Shown: positions 8,872 through 19,026 of the stretch, in pieces
Layout: the number at the start of each line of letters is the position of its first letter
Position numbering within the stretch: position 1 is the first letter of the stretch
Origin: Chryseobacterium sp. W4I1
Lineage (GTDB): Bacteria; Bacteroidota; Bacteroidia; Flavobacteriales; Weeksellaceae
NCBI RefSeq assembly: GCF_030816115.1
Contig: NZ_JAUSXQ010000001.1
Location: 2,046,001-2,110,000 of the forward strand
Direction: 5' to 3'
Length of the DNA stretch: 64,000 nucleotides
The notes under the pieces: generated by a model
What the model saw: only the letters and a program-made list of their open reading frames with translations
What the model was told of the DNA's origin: nothing
The model's database searches: none
Position numbers and translations under genes: made by a program

Positions 8872-11460
8872 TTAATTTTCTGGTTCCCCGTTTTCAAACA
8901 GGTCTCCGATTACCGTTCGGTCATCATCTACAATGCCGTCTCCGGTTTCCGGTTCTTCATATACTTCCGGCTCTTCTTCTACAGGTTCAGGAACCGTAAT
9001 ATTGATGGCTTTTACTTTAAATTTTGTAAACTGGTTTCCTATTGCTTTTATTCCTTTTACCGTAATAAATTCATCAATATTAATGGTTTCAGGATCACGG
9101 TCTTTGCCTTTATCTTTAGCAAAAATAATCTCTGCCGAAGCATCATTAGCAACGATTACATTTTCAATGAATGATTTAGGATGTTCCGATGGCATAAAGG
9201 TCTGTACATTCACCGTATTTTCCAGCAGGAATCTCTTGATAAAATACATATCTTTTTCACCGTCGTAATAAATACAGGTTACGGGCTGTTGTGGTTTCCA
9301 TTTCTCCAGAACCAAGTATTCATCATCAAACCGATTGCCCAGGTCAAAAGAAACCAACTTTACTTCACCATTCGTATTGATGGTAAGAATTCTGTCGTCC
9401 CCTTTAAAGTGCCCTAACAGGGTTCCTCTGCCATCGGCATTGAGTCTTCTTACTGTATCATCAAACCAGATTTTCCTTGGAGCCAGTGTAGAAACCCCTT
9501 CTTCTTTCATATCCACCTTTTTCACAGAGTATTTGGTCACCAGATTTCCTTTGGAATCTCTTCCTTTGATTGCCAGGTCAGAGAAATCGATTTCCATTTT
9601 ATTTTTCCTGATTCTTGGATTCGGTTTTAGAAGAACGGTTACTGTTTCTGCTTCACCATTAGGATTGGCAGAGAAATAGAGTACTTCAGAACCTTTTTTA
9701 TCAGAAGCTAAAGGATAATCTGTATTTCTTGTGACTGCCGTTACAGAAAAACGTTTCATGTAATAAGGTCCGTCCCTGCCCTCACGGTAGATCATATTGT
9801 AGACCGTTCTTTTGTCATTCTTCTTCCAGATGGCAACGCTCAGAAGATCTTTTCCGACGAATGTTTTGGCATCTACCTTAACCACTTTCATGGTGCCGTC
9901 TTTTCTGAAGATAATGATATCATCAATATCTGAACAGTCAAACAGGTACTGGTCTTTTTTCAGCGATGTTCCGATAAAACCTTCTTCAAAATTGGCATAG
10001 AACTTTTCATTGGCTACCGCTACTTTCGTTGCATCAATGGTATCAAAAATCCTAAGCTCAGTCTTTCTCTGTTTGTCTTTTCCGTATTTCTTCTGAATGT
10101 TTAAATAATAATCAATCGCATAAGCAATCAAGTTGGCAAGGTTGTGTTTTACCTGCTCTATTTTGCCTTCAAGAGAGGCTATATTTTCTTTAAATTTATC
10201 TAAATCGAATCTTGAAATTCTCTTGATCCTGATCTCTGTAAGTTTGAGAATATCCTCTTCCGTTACTGCTCTTAAAAGGTGTCCGGTATGAGGTTTCAAA
10301 CCTTTATCAATGGTTTTCAGTACTTCTTCCCAGCTCTTCACCTCTTCAATATCGTGATAAATCCTGTTTTCGATAAAAATTCTTTCCAGTGAGGAGAAAT
10401 GCCAGTTTTCCTGAAGCTCTTTAAGTTCTATTTCCAGTTCTTTTTTAAGCAGGGAAACAGTATGTTCCGTATTCATTTTCAGAATATCTGAAACATTCAT
10501 GAACATTGGTTTATCTCCTACAATGACACATGCATTTGGCGAAATTGTCACCTGGCAGTCTGTGAATGCATACAATGCATCAATGGTTTTGTCCGGGGAT
10601 ACATCGTTATGGAGATGAACAAGGATTTCTACCTTATCGGAAGTATTATCCTCTATCTTTTTGATCTTGATCTTTCCTCTTTCATTGGCCTTCAGGATAG
10701 AATCGATGAGGTCGCTGGTTGTTTTTGAGAAAGGAAGTTCAGAGATCACCAACAGGTGTTTGTCGGTATGGGTAATTTTAGCTCTTGCCCTTACTTTACC
10801 TCCTCTTTGACCGTCATTATATTCGGAAACATCCAGATATCCAGCGGTCATAAAGTCTGGAAACAGCTCAAACTTCTTTCCCTTTAAATGAGCAACAGAC
10901 GCATTGATCAGTTCATTAAAATTATGGGGAAGAATTTTTGTAGAAAGCCCTACTCCAATTCCTTCCACACCTTGTGCCAGAAGCAACGGAAATTTTACAG
11001 GAAGATCAATAGGTTCGTTATTTCTTCCATCGTAGGATTTGGCCCATTCCGTAGTTTTTGGATTAAATACCACTTCCAATGCAAAAGGGGTCAGTCTGGC
11101 TTCAATATACCTTGCCGCCGCCGCTGAATCACCGGTATAGATATTTCCCCAGTTTCCCTGGGTATCTATCAGGAGTTCTTTTTGCCCGATCTGTACCATG
11201 GCATCCGTAATAGAAGCATCTCCGTGAGGGTGATACTTCATGGTATTTCCTACAATATTGGCTACTTTGTTGTAACGGCCATCCTCCAGCTCCCGCATAG
11301 AGTGCATGATCCTTCTCTGAACAGGCTTAAGCCCATCATAGACGGAAGGAATCGCTCTATCCAGAATTACATAGGAAGCATAGTCCAGAAACCAGTCTTT
11401 ATAAAGTCCCGAGACTTTTTTCAAGCTCTCCCCTTCGTGCGAGTTTTCTTCTGTCGTCAT
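8872..11460 (-). CDS. parC: DNA topoisomerase IV subunit A (ParC-type)
   Basis: Breaks and rejoins DNA as the A subunit of topoisomerase IV, mainly for chromosome decatenation. The 862-residue protein has the winged-helix/tower domain with the active-site tyrosine in AARYIEA (Tyr118) and the quinolone-pocket segment HPHGDASITDAM with Ser83 and Asp86, as in drug-sensitive enzymes. The C-terminal part carries beta-propeller repeats and an acidic tail. GyrA is excluded mainly by pairing with parE in one operon. It follows a small membrane protein gene by 6 bases. Confidence 0.93.
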   Translation of the reverse strand: MTTEENSHEGESLKKVSGLYKDWFLDYASYVILDRAIPSVYDGLKPVQRRIMHSMRELEDGRYNKVANIVGNTMKYHPHGDASITDAMVQIGQKELLIDTQGNWGNIYTGDSAAAARYIEARLTPFALEVVFNPKTTEWAKSYDGRNNEPIDLPVKFPLLLAQGVEGIGVGLSTKILPHNFNELINASVAHLKGKKFELFPDFMTAGYLDVSEYNDGQRGGKVRARAKITHTDKHLLVISELPFSKTTSDLIDSILKANERGKIKIKKIEDNTSDKVEILVHLHNDVSPDKTIDALYAFTDCQVTISPNACVIVGDKPMFMNVSDILKMNTEHTVSLLKKELEIELKELQENWHFSSLERIFIENRIYHDIEEVKSWEEVLKTIDKGLKPHTGHLLRAVTEEDILKLTEIRIKRISRFDLDKFKENIASLEGKIEQVKHNLANLIAYAIDYYLNIQKKYGKDKQRKTELRIFDTIDATKVAVANEKFYANFEEGFIGTSLKKDQYLFDCSDIDDIIIFRKDGTMKVVKVDAKTFVGKDLLSVAIWKKNDKRTVYNMIYREGRDGPYYMKRFSVTAVTRNTDYPLASDKKGSEVLYFSANPNGEAETVTVLLKPNPRIRKNKMEIDFSDLAIKGRDSKGNLVTKYSVKKVDMKEEGVSTLAPRKIWFDDTVRRLNADGRGTLLGHFKGDDRILTINTNGEVKLVSFDLGNRFDDEYLVLEKWKPQQPVTCIYYDGEKDMYFIKRFLLENTVNVQTFMPSEHPKSFIENVIVANDASAEIIFAKDKGKDRDPETINIDEFITVKGIKAIGNQFTKFKVKAINITVPEPVEEEPEVYEEPETGDGIVDDDRTVIGDLFENGEPEN

Positions 11461-11466
11461 CTGTTA

Positions 11467-11943
11467 TTAATCGTTTTTCTCTTTATTAGCTTTCACTACT
11501 TTATTCAGAGAGAGTTTTAAATCATTTACTTCTTTTCCGGTCAAATAAGATATTTCATATTTGAGGATGATGGAACTGTTGTTTTTGCTTGAGAGGGTAA
11601 TGTATAGTCTTTTGATAAAGAAAATACTTACAATCTCGTATTTTATCAGTTTGTATTTTGGAAATTCATCATGAAGAGGCCTATCCAAAAAGGGAATAAT
11701 GTTCCTGTTTTTAAAATTCAAAGCTTCTCCATCACTGTCATATTCAAAAATCTGTCTCCCATTCAGATGAAAAACCACCAGCATTATAGTGGGAACAATA
11801 AGCAGCAAGTAGCCGGCTTTTCCTACAGCATGAAATCTGTATTCGTTCAGTAAAAATGCAGTAATCCCAAATATAACCATCATCAAAAGAATGGTGTGCA
11901 AAAAGTTATAAACTGATGCTTTGTTGCGGTTACTAAGTCTCAT
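11467..11943 (-). CDS. Small membrane protein between parE and parC, function unknown
   Basis: No family recognised. The 158-residue protein has two hydrophobic segments (about 13-32 and 42-58), followed by a soluble domain with mixed Lys/Ile-rich strands (KYKLIKYEIVSIFFIKRLYI). The architecture resembles small PH-like membrane proteins, but I see no diagnostic motif. It lies 36 bases after parE and 6 bases before parC on the same strand, so it must be co-transcribed with both topoisomerase IV subunits. Confidence 0.7.
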   Translation of the reverse strand: MRLSNRNKASVYNFLHTILLMMVIFGITAFLLNEYRFHAVGKAGYLLLIVPTIMLVVFHLNGRQIFEYDSDGEALNFKNRNIIPFLDRPLHDEFPKYKLIKYEIVSIFFIKRLYITLSSKNNSSIILKYEISYLTGKEVNDLKLSLNKVVKANKEKND

Positions 11944-11979
11944 TTATGAGGTATATTATGTGTATTAGTTTAGTTTTCT

Positions 11980-13863
11980 TTAACCTGCAGCTTCATCCAA
12001 AATTTCTTTTTTATCAATATCCGTATCTTCTACTACCAGATTTTCAAGAATAAACACCTGCCTGTCCGGTGTATTTTTACCCATATAAAATTCCAGCAGC
12101 TGATCTATGGTTTGGTCTTTACCAATGACCACAGGTTCCAGACGGATATCTTTACCTATAAAATGCTTAAATTCGTCTGGGGAAATCTCTCCAAGTCCTT
12201 TGAATCGGGTAATCTCCGGGTTTTTTCCAAGTTCGTTCAGAGCTTTTATTCTTTCTGTTTCGGTATAGCAGTATCTTGTTTCTTTTTTATTTCTTACCCT
12301 GAACAATGGGGTCTGAAGGATATAAAGATGTCCATTCTTAATCAGATCAGGGAAAAACTGAAGAAAGAATGTGATCATTAATAAACGGATGTGCATCCCA
12401 TCCACATCGGCATCGGTAGATATAATGACCTGATTGTATCTTAAGTCTTCCAGGCTTTCCTCAATGTTCAGAGCAGCCTGAAGAAGATTGAATTCCTCAT
12501 TCTCATAGACTACCTTTTTGGTCAGTCCATAGCAGTTCAGAGGCTTACCCTTCAGTGAAAATACAGCTTGAGTTTCTACGTCTCTGGATTTTGTGATGGA
12601 TCCGGATGCAGAATCTCCCTCCGTAATGAAGATCTGGGTTTCCCCTTTTCTTTCATTTTTCTGGTCGTTATAATGCTGTCTGCAGTCACGCAGCTTTTTA
12701 TTATGCAGGGACACTTTTTTGGCTCTTTCTCTTGCCAGCTTCTGAATTCCTGAAAGTTCTTTTCTTTCTCTTTCAGAGATAAGGATCTTTCTCTGGATGG
12801 CTTCAGCAATTTCAGGGTTTCTATGAAGGAAATTATCCAGCTTGCTTTTTAGAAAATCGATGATAAAAGTCCTTACAGTTGGGCCGTTCGGACCCATATC
12901 GTTGGATCCAAGCTTTGTTTTGGTCTGGGATTCAAATACGGGTTCTTCTACATTGATAGAAATCGCTGCAATGATAGATTTCCTGATGTCTGACGCATCA
13001 AAGTTTTTATTAAAAAATTCACGGATCGTTTTCACATATGCTTCACGGAAGGCATTAAGGTGTGTTCCACCCTGTGTGGTATTCTGTCCGTTCACAAATG
13101 AGAAATAGGTTTCTGTCTGCGATTTATCAGAATGCGTGATCGCCAATTCTATATCATTGTCTTTCAAGTGAATGATGGAGTACAGAATTTCGTTCTCCAT
13201 TTCTTCTTCCAAAAGGTCTTTAAGTCCGTTTTCAGAGTAATAGGTCTCGCCGTTGAAGATTATTTTCAGTCCGGGATTCAGATACGCATAGTTGCGCAGC
13301 ATTTTTTCTATGTATTCTTTTCGGTATTTGAAATGAAGGAAAATTTCTCCATCGGGTACAAAGGAAATCTCAGTACCATTTCGGTCTGAGGTATCTTTTT
13401 CTTCATAATTTTCAGTAATCAGTCCTCTGGAAAATTCCGCCATCTTCATTTTACCTTCACGGAAGGATCTTACGCGGAAATACTCTGAAAGTGCATTAAC
13501 GGCTTTGGTACCTACCCCATTCAGTCCTACAGATTTCTTAAAGGCCTTACTGTCGTATTTACCACCGGTATTCATTTTGGAAACGGCATCTACTACCTTT
13601 CCAAGGGGAATTCCTCGGCCAAAGTCACGGATGCTCACTTTACCGTCATCCACTTTTATTTCAATTCTTTTTCCTGATTTCATCCTGAACTCATCAATAG
13701 AGTTGTCAAGAATTTCTTTCAGCAGGATATAAATACCGTCGTCAGCAGAGGAGCCATCGCCGAGCTTCCCGATATACATTCCGGGGCGCAGACGAATGTG
13801 TTCCTGCCAGTCGAGGGTTCTGATATTATCTTCGGAGTAGATTGGATTTATTTCTTGTGACAT
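11980..13863 (-). CDS. parE: DNA topoisomerase IV subunit B (ParE-type)
   Basis: ATPase subunit of topoisomerase IV. The GHKL ATP-binding domain shows [21 protein letters not shown] and [13 protein letters not shown]. The TOPRIM domain shows [10 protein letters not shown] and [14 protein letters not shown]. The protein is 627 residues. I chose the ATG at 13863 (MSQEINPIY) over the in-frame ATG at 13878 because a TACTTTTG -7 box at 13884-13891 puts the transcription start near 13877. It is the first gene of the operon that includes parC. Confidence 0.94.
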   Translation of the reverse strand: MSQEINPIYSEDNIRTLDWQEHIRLRPGMYIGKLGDGSSADDGIYILLKEILDNSIDEFRMKSGKRIEIKVDDGKVSIRDFGRGIPLGKVVDAVSKMNTGGKYDSKAFKKSVGLNGVGTKAVNALSEYFRVRSFREGKMKMAEFSRGLITENYEEKDTSDRNGTEISFVPDGEIFLHFKYRKEYIEKMLRNYAYLNPGLKIIFNGETYYSENGLKDLLEEEMENEILYSIIHLKDNDIELAITHSDKSQTETYFSFVNGQNTTQGGTHLNAFREAYVKTIREFFNKNFDASDIRKSIIAAISINVEEPVFESQTKTKLGSNDMGPNGPTVRTFIIDFLKSKLDNFLHRNPEIAEAIQRKILISERERKELSGIQKLARERAKKVSLHNKKLRDCRQHYNDQKNERKGETQIFITEGDSASGSITKSRDVETQAVFSLKGKPLNCYGLTKKVVYENEEFNLLQAALNIEESLEDLRYNQVIISTDADVDGMHIRLLMITFFLQFFPDLIKNGHLYILQTPLFRVRNKKETRYCYTETERIKALNELGKNPEITRFKGLGEISPDEFKHFIGKDIRLEPVVIGKDQTIDQLLEFYMGKNTPDRQVFILENLVVEDTDIDKKEILDEAAG

Positions 13864-13883
13864 ATATGATTTCAGCAAACATA

Positions 13884-13891
13884 CAAAAGTA
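13884..13891 (-). promoter_or_regulatory. -7 box (TACTTTTG) of the parE operon
   Basis: Exact TAnnTTTG match on the minus strand, 20 bases before the parE ATG at 13863. It helps to decide the parE start. Confidence 0.6.
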
Positions 13892-13943
13892 CGAAATTGT
13901 ACAAAATTATCCGAATTTTTTCGATTCCTTTTTTTTCAATATT

Positions 13944-13958
13944 CAACCTTAAAGGTTG
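13944..13958. promoter_or_regulatory. Palindrome CAACCTT-A-AAGGTTG, candidate operator
   Basis: A perfect 15-base palindrome in the 142-base divergent region between parE and the sensor kinase gene. Position suggests a regulator-binding site for the kinase operon; no regulator can be named. Confidence 0.4.
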
Positions 13959-13987
13959 TGTTATTATTAATCAAATGATATATTTAC

Positions 13988-14003
13988 CATATTATTCAAT
14001 ATG
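13988..14003 (+). promoter_or_regulatory. Inverted repeat CATATT-N4-AATATG just before the GTG start
   Basis: The 6-base arms end 2 bases upstream of the GTG at 14006. In the message it could form a weak hairpin at the translation start, or as DNA serve as an operator. Confidence 0.35.
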
Positions 14004-14005
14004 AT

Positions 14006-16939
14006 GTGAAAAAAATAATTCTATTTGGTTTATTTTGTACTTTCTTATTTTTTCCTTCAGCATTTTTTACACAAATCCCAGGGATCGTAAACTATAGTGA
14101 AGAGAATGGTCTCGGCAGCTCATATACCTATACCGTGACCCAGGATCCTGCAGGTTTTATATGGATAGGAAGCGACAACGGAATGTTTCGGTTCGATGGA
14201 AAGGAATTTAAGCAGTTCAGTAGCAAAAACGGTCTGAAAAATATTGAAGTTTTATCCTGTTTGCCCCTGCCTAACGGGGAAATCTTTGTTGCTCCTTTTC
14301 TGAATGATTTTGCCTATTTAAAAAAAGGACGCATCATCAACTCTGATGTCAACAGCGAACTCAAAAAAATGCAGTTCACCCATAATCCGGACTTTTGCAT
14401 TTATGATGGTGCACTATATATATATTCCAGTTATAACCCCACAAACATTTATGTCTTTAAAAATGAAAAAATAAGTACGATCCCTTTACCTTCCAATTAC
14501 AAATCAGAAGCTTATCATGCTTTCGGACTTGACATGACGGATAAAGTCCTGTACTATAAAAATCAGGGCAGAAATGAGAATATTTATGCGTATGACCTTA
14601 CCACTAAAAAGAAAATCTTTTGTAATATTTCAATCAACAGGTATACAACTATTTTGAGGAAAGACAACATTTTTGTTTTCAAAAACGGCAGGTCCATAGA
14701 AGTTTACCAGCTTTACAATAAATTTTATTTTAAAAAAATCAAAAGCTTTACAGCACAGGAAGATGTTTTAAAAGCGATTATAGATGAGCATTTCCGGCTC
14801 TGGCTTTGTCTGTCAGAAGGCGGTGTGCTTTACTTCAAAGGATCATTACTGGACGAAAGCACCCTTTCTGCCCCCGTAAAAATGATGGACAATCAGGTCA
14901 TTCATAATATTCTGGCTGACAAAGACAATAATGTTTGGTTTTCTACCCGGAACAATGGTATATTCTTCATTGCAGATCGGTTTTTCCAAAGTTATATTCA
15001 ACTTCCCATTAAAAATAGTTCAGATTATATCACGGCAATTGCTAAAAATGACCGTTCTGTTTTTCTGGGCTATAATGAGTCTAAAGGTGGCATTTACCGG
15101 AACGGAAAGGTAACAGATCTTGTCCTTGAAAAAAATATTAAAATGGAGCATCAGGCTATATTTTCTGATGGAAATACTGTTTTATTCGGACTTACAACCT
15201 CTCTCTTCCAATACAATAAAAATATTTGCGAGAAACAGTTTCATACCGATTTCGTTCTGAAGAATATTGTACCGTATAAATCAGGATCTGTTCTTCTCTG
15301 CACGTCAACTGGACTTATTGAATATAATTACCAAAACAAAAGCTATGCAGGAAAACTCAGCAAAGAAAGGGTTTACACAGCTCTATCTTATGCAAAGGAC
15401 AGCCTTTTCGCAGGAACCTTTAAAGATCTCTATAAACTGAATACAATTACCAAAAAGAAAACTTTGTTTCTAGAAGGATATTATTTTACAGATATTAAGA
15501 AACTCACAAATGATTTATATGTTGGAGCTACCAATCTCAATGGAATTATACTTTTTGATAACTCTAAAATTCTCAGAAAAATCAGTGAAAATGTTGGCTT
15601 AGCTACCAGCCAGATCAAAAAAATTGAAATAGAAAACAAGAATACCTTCTGGGCAAGTACCAATTACGGACTCAGCAGGATAGAGCTTCAGGGATCGGAT
15701 ATAAAAATCAATAATTTTACACAAACAGATGGTCTGCCATCCAATTCAGTAACCGGCTGCGTATTATCCGGTGACACTATCTTTGTAGCAACTTCAAAAG
15801 GTTTGGGAGTTCTTTCTATTAAAAATCTGATGAGTCAGAAGAAGTTTATCAACAAAAAGGTGATAATTAATTCGGTGGTGATTGGGAGCAGAGAAATTTT
15901 TGATATTAGTGAACCGTTAGCAGGACAGAAACCGGATAATGACATTGCATTCAATGTAAGTTTTCCTGATTTTACATCACAGGGTAAGATAAGCTACCGC
16001 TATACAATTGAAGGCCTTAGTAATGGCTGGCAAACTACGGGTTCTCAAAAGATCATTTTTTATTCTTTACCACCCGGCAAGTATGTATTCAAGGTATTTG
16101 GTATCGGATACAACGGAAAGCGATCGTATGCTTCTACAGAACTTCATTTTGAGATCCATCCAAAATTCTGGCAAACCTGGTGGTTCAGGATGATGATGAT
16201 TAGTCTGGGTGCAGCAGCCCTCTTTATCCTTATCACCTTCTATTTTCAGAAAAAAAGAAATAAAAAGCTGGAAACTCTGTATTATGAAAAAAAGATTGCA
16301 GAATTGGAGCTGCAGGCTATCAAAGCTCAGATCAACCCTCATTTTATATACAACTGCCTCAATTCCATCCAGTTTCTACTTTACAAAAAGAATTATCTGG
16401 AAACGGAAAATTATCTGGAAATATTTGCTCAAATGATCAGGAAAACGCTTCATTATTCTGAAAAAACATTTATGCCGATCAAAGAGGAAATAGAATACCT
16501 TTCCTTATATCTGAATATGGAAAAGCTCAGATTGAAAGACTTGTTTGAATATGAAATCAGCCTATCTGAAAAGGTGAATGAAAATTGGGTTGTTCCTTCA
16601 CTATTAATTCAGCCTTTTGTAGAAAATGCTATAAAACATGGAATTGCAGGCTTAAAAGACAGGAAAGGCAAAATAAATGTATCATTTGACTATACCGGAT
16701 CATCACTCTCTGTTATCATTGAAGACAATGGTATAGGCATAGGCAGCAAGAAGCCGGCAAATGCTGACTCGTTTGGAGTAAAATTATCTCAGAAAAGAAT
16801 TGAAACATTTAGACAGCTTTTTGAGACTCATATCATATTGGAGATTTATGATCTTTCTGAAAAGGAACAAAGATCAGGAACTCAGATCAAACTTTATATA
16901 AAACCTTATGAAAACGAAAATACAAGCATGCATCATTGA
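14006..16939 (+). CDS. Two-component sensor kinase with periplasmic beta-propeller (LytS-type)
   Basis: Large inner-membrane sensor of 977 residues. It starts with a GTG codon (the two upstream ATGs at 14001 and 14004 run straight into a stop), then a signal peptide, two-component propeller repeats (for example DPAGFIWIGSDNGMFRFDG and DKDNNVWFSTRNNGIFFI) over most of residues 25-620, a Y_Y_Y-type domain at about 650-715, one membrane segment at about 723-748, and a LytS-like histidine kinase. The phosphoacceptor histidine is in QINPHFIYNCLNS (about residue 779) and the ATP site includes QPFVENAIKHG and DNGIGI. It overlaps the regulator gene by 32 bases. The ligand is unknown. Confidence 0.92.
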   Translation: MKKIILFGLFCTFLFFPSAFFTQIPGIVNYSEENGLGSSYTYTVTQDPAGFIWIGSDNGMFRFDGKEFKQFSSKNGLKNIEVLSCLPLPNGEIFVAPFLNDFAYLKKGRIINSDVNSELKKMQFTHNPDFCIYDGALYIYSSYNPTNIYVFKNEKISTIPLPSNYKSEAYHAFGLDMTDKVLYYKNQGRNENIYAYDLTTKKKIFCNISINRYTTILRKDNIFVFKNGRSIEVYQLYNKFYFKKIKSFTAQEDVLKAIIDEHFRLWLCLSEGGVLYFKGSLLDESTLSAPVKMMDNQVIHNILADKDNNVWFSTRNNGIFFIADRFFQSYIQLPIKNSSDYITAIAKNDRSVFLGYNESKGGIYRNGKVTDLVLEKNIKMEHQAIFSDGNTVLFGLTTSLFQYNKNICEKQFHTDFVLKNIVPYKSGSVLLCTSTGLIEYNYQNKSYAGKLSKERVYTALSYAKDSLFAGTFKDLYKLNTITKKKTLFLEGYYFTDIKKLTNDLYVGATNLNGIILFDNSKILRKISENVGLATSQIKKIEIENKNTFWASTNYGLSRIELQGSDIKINNFTQTDGLPSNSVTGCVLSGDTIFVATSKGLGVLSIKNLMSQKKFINKKVIINSVVIGSREIFDISEPLAGQKPDNDIAFNVSFPDFTSQGKISYRYTIEGLSNGWQTTGSQKIIFYSLPPGKYVFKVFGIGYNGKRSYASTELHFEIHPKFWQTWWFRMMMISLGAAALFILITFYFQKKRNKKLETLYYEKKIAELELQAIKAQINPHFIYNCLNSIQFLLYKKNYLETENYLEIFAQMIRKTLHYSEKTFMPIKEEIEYLSLYLNMEKLRLKDLFEYEISLSEKVNENWVVPSLLIQPFVENAIKHGIAGLKDRKGKINVSFDYTGSSLSVIIEDNGIGIGSKKPANADSFGVKLSQKRIETFRQLFETHIILEIYDLSEKEQRSGTQIKLYIKPYENENTSMHH

Positions 16940-17636
16940 TGACGAGCAGGACGGAAGAGATTATATTGCTCTCCTTCTGGAAAACGAGTTTCCTGAAATC
17001 CAAACAGCATTTCAGGTATCGAGCGTGGAGGAAGGTTATATTTATCTTTCCAAAAACTCTCCGGACATTATTTTTCTGGATGTACAGCTGAAAGACGGGA
17101 CTGCCTTTGATCTCCTCTCGAAATTCCGAAATATAGATTCCCAGATTATTTTTATTACAGCATTTGAAAATTTTGCAATTCAGGCTATTAAAAACGGAGC
17201 AGCAGATTACTTACTGAAACCAATCAAAAAGATAGATTTTATCATTGCGGTCAATAAGGCACTGGACAATATCAGAAAAAGCAAAAATATTCCCGGTAAT
17301 TCTCATGAGAACAAGATCAGTCTTCCTACCCTGCAAGGATTCAAATTAACCAACATCAATGATATTATCCGCTGTGAAGCCGATTCGAGCTACACAACCT
17401 TTTACCTTGCTGATAAAAGTAAAATCATTGTTTCTAAAACTTTACATGAATTTGAAGAACAGCTTACCAAATATAATTTTTTCAGGATCCATCATAAACA
17501 TCTGATCAATCTTTTTCATCTTAAGGAATATATCAAAGGTAAAGGTGGGCAGGTAATCATGGCAGACCATTCTGTATTGGATGTTTCTGTGCGTAAAAAA
17601 AATGATTTTCTATCTAAAATTGAAAATTTAGAGTAA
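16908..17636 (+). CDS. LytTR family response regulator
   Basis: Cytoplasmic DNA-binding response regulator of 242 residues. The receiver domain has the acidic pocket D11/D12, the phosphoacceptor D58 in IIFLDVQ, T84 and K104 in LLKPI. The LytTR DNA-binding domain spans about 146-240 with the RIHHKHLIN and LDVSVRKK blocks. It overlaps the upstream kinase gene by 32 bases, so the two form one coupled signalling pair. Confidence 0.94.
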   Translation: MKTKIQACIIDDEQDGRDYIALLLENEFPEIQTAFQVSSVEEGYIYLSKNSPDIIFLDVQLKDGTAFDLLSKFRNIDSQIIFITAFENFAIQAIKNGAADYLLKPIKKIDFIIAVNKALDNIRKSKNIPGNSHENKISLPTLQGFKLTNINDIIRCEADSSYTTFYLADKSKIIVSKTLHEFEEQLTKYNFFRIHHKHLINLFHLKEYIKGKGGQVIMADHSVLDVSVRKKNDFLSKIENLE

Positions 17637-18090
17637 ATGGATTATGAAGTAATAAATTGTAACATCATTTAATAACTTTCGTCACAAACAACATTCGAAG
17701 ACATTTCGTTTACTGCTACAATTGTTTTTTACATCATTCAAATGCTCAATCTCTTTTCAGCATTTTCTTCTTAACGTGTTCTATAGTTTGTCATTCTACA
17801 ACAAGCATGTTCTCTATTTAAATACTATCCGGATTTTAAATTACCGGCTATTCTGTGTCTGATTGATTGAAATTCAATTCTTCCCTGCTATTCTTTGTTG
17901 AAAAATGTATTAAAAATACAGTTAAAGAGCATTAATTCACACTTATTAGCCGATACATATCGTTTACTAATTCACCATAACGTGATGTTACAATTTCTGA
18001 TACATTTATTACATCAAATTTTAATGTTATCATGAGATATAAATTCGTTCAAAATAATAATTTACTTAACAAACCTCTAAAAATTATCAT
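17637..18090. other. 454-base gap with no recognised gene
   Basis: AT-rich region between the response regulator and a lipoprotein gene. I see no open frame worth calling, no strong terminator, and no exact TAnnTTTG box next to the lipoprotein gene. It is long enough to hold a controlled promoter. Confidence 0.5.
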
Positions 18091-18906
18091 ATGAAACTTA
18101 AAAAAATTACAGTGTTAGCAATGTCCTGTATTCTCATAGCTCTATCAGGCTGTAGAGAAAACAGTGATGAACCTGAAGAAATGGCTGCTGCCGGTAAGGG
18201 TAACAATCTCTCTACATTCAGTCGTAATAATACACCGCCTTACACTCCCGAATTAAGAGTGGAATTTGAAAAAGAAGGAATTGATATCGATAAAATACAG
18301 GTCGACTACTTCTTAGACGGACAGCAGGTTGACCCGATCGACAATATTGAAGATAAATTTCCTGTAGCCTCTCTTGTTAAAAACCCAAGTAATCATTCAG
18401 CATTGATTACCGTAAGGACTTTTTCCAATGAAGAAAAATACCTGGAATATGGAGATCAGAATAATCTTAAATTCCGGGAATCCAAAGCTTTTGATGCTGC
18501 TATCCAGAAATATGCTGTAGAAAATGGGTTGATCCAGTTAGAAGCGTCGGGAATGGAACTGCCAGACTCTTATTATGCGTTTGAAAAACAGCAGTATGAA
18601 ACATATTTCGGAGCTGTTAATCCTGGATGGCTTCAGGTATACGATGACATTGTTCCATATGGCACCAATAAATATATTATGTCTCCTTTTATGCCTTCCC
18701 TATCACCGCCATGGCCTTTTTCAGGCTGGAATAATAAAATAGGTTGTTATAAAAGACTGCACATTTATACGGTAGAACACCTGTATGACAAAACATTTTT
18801 CCGTAACCGTTTAGTGTCATTATCCGGATGGGGAACTTCTACAGTTATCTTCTGGGGGATTCTTGGATATTGCAATAACAAAGTAGAATCAATACGAATG
18901 TTTTAA
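18091..18906 (+). CDS. Lipoprotein of unknown function
   Basis: No family recognised. The protein of 271 residues begins with a lipoprotein signal peptide (MKLKKITVLAMSCILIALSG, then the lipid-accepting Cys in LSGC), so it should be anchored in the outer or inner membrane. The mature part opens with an acidic, flexible stretch (RENSDEPEE), then a mixed domain, and ends with a Pro/Trp-rich segment (LSPPWPFSGWNN) and a short hydrophobic region. It has no neighbour in the same operon. It follows the sensor/regulator pair on the same strand after 454 bases and is a plausible target of it, by position only. Confidence 0.75.
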   Translation: MKLKKITVLAMSCILIALSGCRENSDEPEEMAAAGKGNNLSTFSRNNTPPYTPELRVEFEKEGIDIDKIQVDYFLDGQQVDPIDNIEDKFPVASLVKNPSNHSALITVRTFSNEEKYLEYGDQNNLKFRESKAFDAAIQKYAVENGLIQLEASGMELPDSYYAFEKQQYETYFGAVNPGWLQVYDDIVPYGTNKYIMSPFMPSLSPPWPFSGWNNKIGCYKRLHIYTVEHLYDKTFFRNRLVSLSGWGTSTVIFWGILGYCNNKVESIRMF

Positions 18907-18934
18907 AATCAAACTAATAAAATACAAATGCAAG

Positions 18935-18964
18935 GATGGCCTTATTTATGGCCGTCTTTTTTTA
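18935..18964 (+). terminator. Rho-independent terminator after the lipoprotein gene
   Basis: Stem GATGGCC/GGCCGTC (one G-T wobble) with an 8-base loop, followed by a run of eight T. Confidence 0.85.
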
Positions 18965-19026
18965 TGGAATTTCTGCTTCAGATTATAAAAAATGAATTAA
19001 ATTCGGAGTAAGTAAAAAATTCTTTA

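Noticed and set aside
8598..8999. Plus-strand ORF of 133 codons
   Set aside because: Antisense to rhomboid and the parC end; shadow of real coding sequence.
11202..11225. Quinolone-resistance substitutions in ParC
   Set aside because: The HPHGDASITDAM segment keeps Ser83 and Asp86, as in sensitive enzymes.
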